From Prevotella sp. (lineage in GTDB: Bacteria; Bacteroidota; Bacteroidia; Bacteroidales; Bacteroidaceae): a DNA stretch of 10,959 bases. Shown one piece after another: positions 1-5,661 of this stretch (positions within the stretch are counted from its first letter, which is position 1; every line of letters starts with the position of its first letter). The notes under the pieces are model-generated. The model did not search any database. It saw only the letters and a program-made list of their open reading frames with translations, and was not told where the DNA came from. The DNA is taken from NCBI GenBank assembly GCA_022511055.1, contig JAFLSH010000085.1:1-10959 (forward strand). Direction: 5' to 3'. The position numbers were made by a program, and so were the translations under genes.

Positions 1-74
1 GCCTGTTCTTTTCTGCGCCTGTCGGGTTTCTTTGCAGAAATGTAGGGTTGGTTGCGCCGACCGACTTCCGTAGT

Positions 75-94
75 TTCGCAAAGAGTTTTGCGAA
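75..94. repeat. 8-bp perfect inverted repeat with 4-base loop upstream of xth
   Basis: Arms TTCGCAAA (75-82) and TTTGCGAA (87-94) are exact reverse complements separated by GAGT. As RNA this would form a short stable hairpin. No U-run follows on either strand, so it is not a standard intrinsic terminator. It lies about 60 bases upstream of the xth -7 box and could be an operator, the end structure of an upstream transcript, or chance. The rest of 1-152 shows no gene I can support. Confidence 0.45.
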
Positions 95-131
95 GATGGC
101 CATAATATGGCGAATTGTGTGTGTCTGATTC

Positions 132-160
132 GTTGGATAGCGAAAAAATGTGTATCTTTG
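132..160 (+). promoter_or_regulatory. Bacteroidetes-type promoter for xth
   Basis: A TATCTTTG box at 153-160 matches the Bacteroidetes -7 consensus TAnnTTTG. The best upstream match to the -33 element is GTTG at 132-135, with a 17-base spacer that is slightly shorter than the usual 19-21. The box lies 42 bases before the xth start, leaving a leader of about 35 bases rich in A. Confidence 0.6.
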
Positions 161-202
161 CAGGCAAATCACGTGAAGAGTAACCTAAAAGAACGATAGA
201 TA

Positions 203-952
203 ATGAAACTGATTTCATGGAACGTAAATGGCCTGCGGGCCTGTGAGGGCAAGGGCTTCAGCGAGACCTTCAGGGCGCTGGATGCCGATTTCTTCTGTCT
301 GCAAGAAACGAAGATGCAGGCCGGTCAGCTCGACCTGACTTTTGAAGGCTATGAGTCGTACTGGAACTACGCCGACAAGAAAGGCTATTCCGGCACCGCT
401 ATTTTCACCCGCCACAAGCCCCTGAGTGTAACTTACGGCATTGGCGTTGACCAGCACGACCACGAAGGGCGTGTCGTCACACTGGAAATGGCCGACTTCT
501 TCCTGGTCTGCTGCTATACGCCCAACTCCCAGGATGGGCTGAAGCGGCTGGACTATCGCATGACGTGGGAAGCCGACTTCCGCGACTATCTGAAGCGGCT
601 TGACCGCCAGAAGCCTGTCATCCTGTGCGGAGACCTGAACGTGGCTCATGAGGAGATAGACCTCAAGAATCCCAAGACCAACCACCGCAACGCCGGTTTC
701 ACGGATGAGGAGCGCGCCCAGTTCTCCAGCCTGCTGGCCAGCGGCTTCAAGGACACCTTCCGCACGCTCTATCCCGAACAGGCCACCTACTCGTGGTGGT
801 CGTACCGCTTCCAGGCGCGGCAGAAGAACGTCGGCTGGCGCATCGACTACTTTGTCGTCTCTGAGCGGCTGATGCCGCAGGTGGCCGATGCCAAGATTCA
901 CACCGACATCATGGGCAGTGACCACTGCCCGGTGGAGCTTGACCTGCGCTGA
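203..952 (+). CDS. xth: Exodeoxyribonuclease III / AP endonuclease
   Basis: A Mg-dependent nuclease of the exonuclease III/APE1 family that incises DNA 5' of abasic sites in base excision repair and can also trim 3' ends. The 249-residue length is normal. The endonuclease/exonuclease/phosphatase fold is complete: SWNVNGLRA near the N-terminus (Asn7), LQETK with metal-binding Glu35, GYSGTAIF at 61-68, GDLN at 143-146 (Asp144, Asn146), the NPKTNHRNAGFT loop, GWRIDYF at 211-217 and the C-terminal GSDHCP with catalytic Asp240-His241. The GWRIDYF segment and the overall sequence fit the ExoA/APE1 branch better than E. coli Xth. The ATG start is immediately followed by the conserved first strand, so it is well supported. 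The leader is A-rich with no Shine-Dalgarno sequence, as is usual in Bacteroidetes. It is probably a single-gene transcript from the promoter just upstream. Confidence 0.96.
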   Translation: MKLISWNVNGLRACEGKGFSETFRALDADFFCLQETKMQAGQLDLTFEGYESYWNYADKKGYSGTAIFTRHKPLSVTYGIGVDQHDHEGRVVTLEMADFFLVCCYTPNSQDGLKRLDYRMTWEADFRDYLKRLDRQKPVILCGDLNVAHEEIDLKNPKTNHRNAGFTDEERAQFSSLLASGFKDTFRTLYPEQATYSWWSYRFQARQKNVGWRIDYFVVSERLMPQVADAKIHTDIMGSDHCPVELDLR

Positions 953-982
953 GGGCATTCTTTTCAGGGTCGTCTTTTCTCA

Positions 983-1108
983 TCATACGTCTTCTATCTG
1001 CCAATAGTTGTCGCAGTCATAGCAATAGCCTATCCCGTTTTCGTCTATTACTGTGTTCCTATTAGCAGCATTGCTACGCATCCTCCTAATCCTCGTGTGG
1101 TTGCCCAT
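983..1108 (-). CDS. Small putative CxxC protein, 41 aa
   Basis: I do not recognise a family. A 41-codon open frame begins with ATG at 1108 and ends with TGA. The product has a strongly basic N-terminal half (Arg6, Arg8, Arg9, Arg11, Arg17) and an acidic, aromatic C-terminal half with one Cys-x-x-Cys pair (Cys29, Cys32) inside a GYCYDCDNYW segment, resembling half of a zinc ribbon. A TATCTTTG box lies 16 bases upstream of the ATG, which favours a real gene. Against it, an earlier ATG at 1116 in another frame would give only 22 codons, and the frame is short. It converges with xth and diverges from dnaG. What is seen is the frame, the Cys pair and the promoter-like box; that it is expressed is inference. 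Confidence 0.4.
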   Translation of the reverse strand: MGNHTRIRRMRSNAANRNTVIDENGIGYCYDCDNYWQIEDV

Positions 1109-1124
1109 TTAGCCATATCAGTTG

Positions 1125-1156
1125 CAAAGATACGAAAAATTGGCGAGAGAAAGAAA
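1125..1156 (-). promoter_or_regulatory. Candidate promoter for the 41-aa small gene
   Basis: On the - strand, TATCTTTG occupies 1132-1125, an exact fit to TAnnTTTG. The -33 position holds TTTC (1156-1153), one mismatch from TTTG, with a 20-base spacer. It diverges from the dnaG promoter about 60 bases away. Confidence 0.45.
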
Positions 1157-1192
1157 TCCACACTAAATATTCTTAATTTATTGGGCATAGTT

Positions 1193-1223
1193 TTTGCAGT
1201 GTCTGCAATTTAACGTATCTTTG
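1193..1223 (+). promoter_or_regulatory. Strong Bacteroidetes-type promoter for dnaG operon
   Basis: TTTG at 1193-1196 and TATCTTTG at 1216-1223 are separated by exactly 19 bases, a full match to the Bacteroidetes consensus. Only 14 bases lie between the -7 box and the dnaG ATG. Since initiation normally falls a few bases after the box, the expected 5' leader is about ten bases or less. Confidence 0.85.
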
Positions 1224-1237
1224 TAAGCTAAAATGTT

Positions 1238-3235
1238 ATGATAGACAGGCAGACAGTAGACAAGATTATTGATGCGGCACAGATAGTGGATGTCGTGGGT
1301 GAGTTCGTGACACTTCGTAAGACTGGCGTGAACTACAAGGGGTTGTGTCCGTTCCATGACGATAGTAATCCGTCGTTCATGGTCTCGCCTACCAAGAATA
1401 TCTGCCATTGCTTCGTGTGCGGGAAGGGCGGAACGCCCGCCGGTTTCCTGATGGAGCATGAGCAGATAACCTATCCCGAGGCGCTGCGCTGGCTGGCACG
1501 GAAATACAATATCGAAGTTGCAGAAAAGGAACTGACCGATGAAGAACGGCGCGAGCAGGGCGAGCGCGAGTCGCTGTTCATTGTCAACGAGTGGGCGTGC
1601 AGCTGGTTTCACAACACGCTGAAGAACGACCCTGATGGCGTGGCCATGGGCAAGCAGTATTTCCGCAGCCGCGGCATCCGTGATGATATCATCGAGAAGT
1701 TCCAGTTGGGCTATGCGCCGCAGAATCGGACTGCACTATATCAGGAAGCCATGGCCAAAGGCTATCAGAAAGAGTATTTGGTGAAGACGGGGCTTTGCAT
1801 GGAGAATGAGCGCGGGGTTTACGACCGTTTTTCGGGGCGGGCCATGTTTCCGTGGTTGAATGTCAGCGGCAAGGTGGTGGCATTTGGCGGCCGTGTGCTT
1901 GACTCGCGCACCAAAGGCGTAGACCAGAAATACGTCAACTCGCCCGACTCAGATATCTACCACAAGGAGCGTGAGCTTTACGGCATCTATCAGGCAAAGA
2001 AAGCTATTGTCAAAGAAGATTGCGTGTTCATGGTGGAAGGCTACACCGATGTCATAGCCATGCACATGGCAGGTATTGAGAACGTGGTGGCCAACAGCGG
2101 TACGGCACTCTCTTTCTCGCAAGTGAGGCTGTTGCACCGCTTTACGGAAAACATCACACTGCTCTACGATGGTGATAAGGCGGGTATCAATGCAACTATG
2201 AGAAGTGCCGATATGCTGCTGTCGGAAGGCATGAAAGTCAGAATGCTGTTGCTGCCCGATGGTGATGACCCAGATTCGTTTGCCCGCAGGCACTCCACGC
2301 AGGAGTTGAAGCAATATATAGAAGCACATCAGCAAGATTTCATCACATATAAAACGCAGCTGATGGTGGAAGGCGTGAGTGACCCCATCAAGCGCTCGGG
2401 TGCCATTGATGGTGTCGTGAAAAGCATCTCTGTGATTCCCAATCCGATTTTGCGTTCTACCTATATCAGCGAGCTGGCTTCGCGGGTAGGGTTGAGGGAG
2501 CAGTTGCTGATAAATTCAATGAACGGCTACATCAGCAGCGATTTGGAAGAGAAACGGAAGGTGCGTGAGCGCGAACAGCAGCGGGCGCAGGCAGGGGCGC
2601 AGGGTGAACAGCAGCAGCCGACTGGCAATGAGTCGCCAGAGGAACGGCCGGCAGCAGCTGCCCCCACCGCCGATTTCATTGGTCTGCACACGGCACAGGA
2701 GCAGGCTTCCGAGGTGGAGATGCTGCTGGTGCGTGAGATTATCCGCCACGGCGAGGAGATTATCTATGATAGCATTGAGATGGAGAATGGCCAGACTATC
2801 AGCTTCAACGTGGCCCAGTATCTGGATTACGATTTGGGGCAAGATGGCATCTCCTTCAGTCAGCCCGCCTACAACCAGATTCTTGCCGAGGCTGTAGCCC
2901 ACAGCGGCGAAGAGGGCTTCAAGGCGGAGACTTATTTCACCAATCACCCCGACATTGCCATCAGTCAGCTGGCTACACGACTGGCCATAGACCGCCATCA
3001 GCTTGGCGGGCGCTTTGCGGTGCAGCCGCGTGAGGGGTCGCTCTGCCAGCGGGTGGTACATCTGGTGATGGACTTCAGGCGGAACTTGCTCGACCAGCAG
3101 CTGCGCGGCATACAGACGGCCATGAGGCAGGCGGGTGACCATGAGCGCGTGATGCAGCTGATGCAGGAGTTTAAGGAGGTAAAGGAGCTGCGCGACATGC
3201 TGGCCCGGCGGTTAGGGTGCGATATCGTGTCGTGA
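1238..3235 (+). CDS. dnaG: DNA primase DnaG
   Basis: Synthesises RNA primers at the replication fork with the DnaB helicase. At 665 residues it is full length for a Bacteroidetes primase. The zinc-binding domain shows Cys37-x2-His40 and Cys58-x2-Cys61 in the CPFH and HCFVCG motifs. The catalytic core follows: YFRSRG near 141, SGRAMFP at 199-205 and FGGR at 216-219. The TOPRIM metal site is VEGYTDV (Glu267), YDGDKAG (Asp311, Asp313) and PDGDDPDSF (340-348). Residues 437-475 are a charged and Gln/Ala/Pro-rich linker, and 490-660 are the helicase-interacting C-terminal domain, diverged from the E. coli form. The start at MIDRQTVDKI matches the family's usual N-terminus. An ATG at 1233 reads ATG-TTA-TGA and stops on the dnaG start codon. 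It is probably the first gene of an operon with queD, queE and cls. Confidence 0.97.
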   Translation: MIDRQTVDKIIDAAQIVDVVGEFVTLRKTGVNYKGLCPFHDDSNPSFMVSPTKNICHCFVCGKGGTPAGFLMEHEQITYPEALRWLARKYNIEVAEKELTDEERREQGERESLFIVNEWACSWFHNTLKNDPDGVAMGKQYFRSRGIRDDIIEKFQLGYAPQNRTALYQEAMAKGYQKEYLVKTGLCMENERGVYDRFSGRAMFPWLNVSGKVVAFGGRVLDSRTKGVDQKYVNSPDSDIYHKERELYGIYQAKKAIVKEDCVFMVEGYTDVIAMHMAGIENVVANSGTALSFSQVRLLHRFTENITLLYDGDKAGINATMRSADMLLSEGMKVRMLLLPDGDDPDSFARRHSTQELKQYIEAHQQDFITYKTQLMVEGVSDPIKRSGAIDGVVKSISVIPNPILRSTYISELASRVGLREQLLINSMNGYISSDLEEKRKVREREQQRAQAGAQGEQQQPTGNESPEERPAAAAPTADFIGLHTAQEQASEVEMLLVREIIRHGEEIIYDSIEMENGQTISFNVAQYLDYDLGQDGISFSQPAYNQILAEAVAHSGEEGFKAETYFTNHPDIAISQLATRLAIDRHQLGGRFAVQPREGSLCQRVVHLVMDFRRNLLDQQLRGIQTAMRQAGDHERVMQLMQEFKEVKELRDMLARRLGCDIVS

Positions 3236-3296
3236 GGCGGCGGCAGCCTGTCATAAAGAGAACAAGGAAAACAGTAACATAGTCAGAGATAGAACA

Positions 3297-3629
3297 GTGT
3301 ATTATATTGAGAAAAAACTTGAGATTTCTGCCAGCCACAGGCTGGTGGTTGACTACGAGAGCAAGTGTTCGCAGCTGCACGGGCATAACTGGGTGATAAC
3401 CATCTATTGCCGGGCGCGCGAACTGAATCAGAACGGCATGGTGGTCGATTTCACGGAAGTGAAGCGCAAAATCAAGGGTGTGCTTGACCATCAGAACTTA
3501 AATGATGTGCTGCCCTTCAATCCTACGGCCGAGAACATTGCGCGGTGGTGCGTGGAGCAGATTCCGCAGTGCTATAAGGCCACCGTTCAGGAGAGCGAGG
3601 GCAACATAGCCGGGTACGAAGAAGACTGA
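3297..3629 (+). CDS. queD: 6-carboxy-tetrahydropterin synthase QueD
   Basis: A zinc enzyme of the PTPS/QueD fold that converts dihydroneopterin triphosphate to 6-carboxy-5,6,7,8-tetrahydropterin, the second step of 7-deazaguanine (preQ0/queuosine) synthesis. The three zinc ligands are His14 (SASHRL) and His28 and His30 (LHGH). The catalytic Cys24 sits four residues before His28, and DHQNLND (64-70, with His65) and Glu99 complete the active site. The Cys and the immediate queE neighbour favour QueD over eukaryotic-type PTPS. The 110-residue length is normal for short bacterial forms. Translation must begin at GTG (3297): there is no in-frame ATG upstream, and the family usually starts MYY. It lies 61 bases after dnaG with no promoter-like box between. 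Confidence 0.94.
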   Translation: MYYIEKKLEISASHRLVVDYESKCSQLHGHNWVITIYCRARELNQNGMVVDFTEVKRKIKGVLDHQNLNDVLPFNPTAENIARWCVEQIPQCYKATVQESEGNIAGYEED

Positions 3630-3638
3630 GAAGGGGGT

Positions 3639-4202
3639 ATGCTGTATCGGGTGAACGACATCTTCTGTTCGCTGCAAGGCGAGGGGCACCACACGGGGCG
3701 TGCGGCGGTCTTCGTGCGCTTTGCGGGCTGTAACCTGCGCTGTCCTTTCTGCGATACGGACTTCGAGAGCTATCGTGAGATGACCACCGCCGAGCTGCTG
3801 GCGGCCGTCTGCGGCTATCGCCCCCGGTTCATTGTGCTGACAGGGGGAGAGCCCACGCTTCAGGTAGACAGTGCTTTGGTGGCGGCGTTGCAGGCAGAGC
3901 AGTTTGAAGTGGCCATGGAAAGTAACGGCACCCACGCGGCTCCGGCCAACCTTGACTGGCTGACAGTCTCGCCGAAAGGTAACCTGGCGGTCAGCCGCTG
4001 CCACGAATTGAAGGTCATCTTTACTGATGAGGCTTCGGTCTCAGACTTTGGTGTCGAGGCAGACTATTACTATCTGCAGCCCTGCGATACGGGTGACAGC
4101 CAGCGCAACGAGGCCATTGTGGCGGCCTGCGTGGCGTATGTCAAGTCGCACCCGCAGTGGCGGTTGTCACTGCAGACCCACAAGCTGGCACATTTCAAGT
4201 AG
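3639..4202 (+). CDS. queE: 7-carboxy-7-deazaguanine synthase QueE
   Basis: A radical SAM enzyme that rearranges the QueD product, 6-carboxytetrahydropterin, to 7-carboxy-7-deazaguanine. The [4Fe-4S] site is Cys31-x3-Cys35-x2-Cys38 within AGCNLRCPFCDT, which is the classical radical-SAM spacing. The SLQGEG segment (11-16) and TGGEPTL (68-74) contribute to substrate and SAM binding, and SLQTHK near the C-terminus is a usual family ending. The 187 residues make it a compact but complete form. It starts 9 bases after queD, so the two are almost certainly co-expressed. A run AAGGGGG at 3631-3637 sits only one base before the ATG, too close to act as a standard Shine-Dalgarno sequence. An in-frame GTG at 3651 is better spaced but would remove only four residues. 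QueC and QueF are not in the window. Confidence 0.94.
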   Translation: MLYRVNDIFCSLQGEGHHTGRAAVFVRFAGCNLRCPFCDTDFESYREMTTAELLAAVCGYRPRFIVLTGGEPTLQVDSALVAALQAEQFEVAMESNGTHAAPANLDWLTVSPKGNLAVSRCHELKVIFTDEASVSDFGVEADYYYLQPCDTGDSQRNEAIVAACVAYVKSHPQWRLSLQTHKLAHFK

Positions 4203-4205
4203 TTG

Positions 4206-4213
4206 GGGGAGGG
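4206..4213 (+). promoter_or_regulatory. Shine-Dalgarno-like sequence before cls
   Basis: GGGGAGGG lies six bases before the cls ATG and contains GGAGG (4208-4212), complementary to the usual 16S rRNA 3' end. Bacteroidetes rarely use such sites, and the other leaders in this window are A-rich. This one supports the chosen cls start, though it could be chance in a G-rich stretch. Confidence 0.4.
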
Positions 4214-4219
4214 TAGCGT

Positions 4220-5656
4220 ATGCACGGGCTTAACCTTGTCTTGGTCGTTGTCTATCAGATTGTGGTCATCATTGCCATAGTCCAGGTGCTGATGGACAAC
4301 CGCCAGCCGGCCAAGACCATGGCGTGGGCGCTGGTCATCTGGTTTGTGCCCGTGATAGGCATTCTGTTCTACATTTTCTTTGGCCGTAACACGCGCCGGG
4401 AGCGGCTGGTCAGCCAGCGCTCGCTCGACCAGCTGTCGAAGCGCTCGATGCTGGGTTTCGTGGAGCAGCACGACCTGCATCTGCCAACGGAGCATAAGCC
4501 TGTCATTGACCTGTTTATCAGCCAAAGCTTTTCGTTGCCTTTTCAGGCTAATCAGGTGGCCATCTACCGCAACGGCTACGAGTTCTTTCCCGCCTTGTTG
4601 GCTGCGATAGCCCGCGCTAAGAGCCACATTCATATCGACATCTACATTTTTCAAGATGATGCCTTGGGGCAGCTGGTGGCCGATGCGCTCATAGAGAAAG
4701 CCCACCAGGGCGTGGAAGTGCGGATTGTCTATGATGATGTAGGGTGCTGGAAAGTGAGGCGCGGCTTCTTCGAGCGCATGCGCGAGGAAGGCATCGAGGT
4801 GATGCCGTTTTTGCCTGTAAACTTCCCTTCGTTCACCTCGAAAGTCAACTATCGCAACCATAGAAAGCTGATTGTTATTGACGGTCAAACGGGTTTCATT
4901 GGCGGCATGAACATTGCTTTGCGCTATGTCAAGGGCGTGGGCAGCCAGTCCTGGCGCGACACGATGGTGCAGATTGAGGGCAGTGGTGTCTATGCCTTGC
5001 AGCGGGCGTTCTTAGTCGACTGGTATTTCGTAGACCGCACACTGATAAGCGACCGCAAGTACTATCCAGAGCTGTCGCAGCGGCAGCTTGCTGGGGGTGC
5101 GCCCTGCGCCTTGTTGCAGGTGGTTACCAGCGGCCCAGTCATGCCCTATCCCGAAATTATGCAGGGGTTTGTGCGGATTATCATGGCGGCGCGGCGGTAT
5201 GTCTACATCGAGACCCCCTATTTCCTGCCGACAGAGCCAGTTCTGTTTGCGCTGAAGACAGCCGCCTTGGCGGGCATCGACATACGCATTCTTGTTCCGC
5301 GGACCAACGACACGTGGTTTTCGGAGTGGGCCAGCCGCAGCTATCTGCGCGAGGCTGCCGAGGCAGGCATAAAGGTGGGGCTCTACACGCCGGGCTTCCT
5401 TCACTCCAAACTGATGGTCTGCGATGACAGTATCTCGACTTGTGGCTCGGCCAATGTCGATTTTCGGTCGTTTGAAAACAATTTCGAGGCTAACGTATTC
5501 CTGTATGATGAGGGAATAGCCCGCCAGATGAAACAGCTCTTCTTAGATGATGAAGCGGAGTCGGTGCAGTTCGCCTCATTGTCTGAACGTGCCCGACCCC
5601 GCTTCCATGTTCGCTTATGGGAATCGTTGGTGCGGCTGCTATCACCGCTGATGTGA
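4220..5656 (+). CDS. cls: Cardiolipin synthase (phospholipase D family)
   Basis: Joins two phosphatidylglycerol molecules, or a related pair, to make cardiolipin at the inner membrane. The first 55 residues contain two hydrophobic helices (about 4-25 and 33-54) with a short DNRQPAKT turn between, followed by the basic GRNTRRERL, which is the usual membrane anchor of Cls. Two phospholipase D HKD motifs are intact: His214-x-Lys216-x4-Asp221 in NHRKLIVIDG, and His395-x-Lys397-x4-Asp402 in LHSKLMVCDD. Each is followed by its Gly/Asn segment (GFIGGMN; CGSANVDFRS). At 478 residues it is complete. It is the last gene of the dnaG-queD-queE-cls run, 17 bases after queE, and ends 5 bases from the convergent CotH-type gene. 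Another PLD-type phospholipid synthase activity cannot be excluded from sequence alone. Confidence 0.93.
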   Translation: MHGLNLVLVVVYQIVVIIAIVQVLMDNRQPAKTMAWALVIWFVPVIGILFYIFFGRNTRRERLVSQRSLDQLSKRSMLGFVEQHDLHLPTEHKPVIDLFISQSFSLPFQANQVAIYRNGYEFFPALLAAIARAKSHIHIDIYIFQDDALGQLVADALIEKAHQGVEVRIVYDDVGCWKVRRGFFERMREEGIEVMPFLPVNFPSFTSKVNYRNHRKLIVIDGQTGFIGGMNIALRYVKGVGSQSWRDTMVQIEGSGVYALQRAFLVDWYFVDRTLISDRKYYPELSQRQLAGGAPCALLQVVTSGPVMPYPEIMQGFVRIIMAARRYVYIETPYFLPTEPVLFALKTAALAGIDIRILVPRTNDTWFSEWASRSYLREAAEAGIKVGLYTPGFLHSKLMVCDDSISTCGSANVDFRSFENNFEANVFLYDEGIARQMKQLFLDDEAESVQFASLSERARPRFHVRLWESLVRLLSPLM

Positions 5657-5661
5657 TATTG

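Noticed and set aside
1..103. A - strand frame from ATG at 103 running off the left edge (34 codons, starting MAIFAKLFAKL)
   Set aside because: There is no Bacteroidetes -7 box at a suitable distance upstream, no family resemblance, and too few codons to judge. It could be the 5' end of a divergent gene but cannot be supported from this window.
437..475. Residue positions 437-475 of DnaG (about 2546-2662): a Gln/Ala/Pro-rich stretch considered as a frameshift or insertion
   Set aside because: The frame is continuous and the stretch sits exactly between the catalytic core and the helicase-binding domain, where primases normally have a variable flexible linker. (The start and end given here are residue numbers.)
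215..958. A 247-codon open frame on the - strand opposite xth
   Set aside because: It is the mirror of a well-supported gene with all catalytic motifs, its product has no recognisable motif, and no promoter box precedes it. Long antisense frames are common opposite GC-rich genes.
2516..3142. A 208-codon open frame on the - strand opposite the dnaG C-terminal region
   Set aside because: The + strand frame continues the primase without interruption to its helicase-interacting domain, and the opposite product has no identifiable domain.
4070..4888. A 272-codon open frame on the - strand across the queE-cls junction
   Set aside because: It overlaps two genes with intact active-site motifs, and its His- and Gln-rich product looks like antisense translation. 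It spans a real intergenic junction, which a true gene would not be expected to do here.
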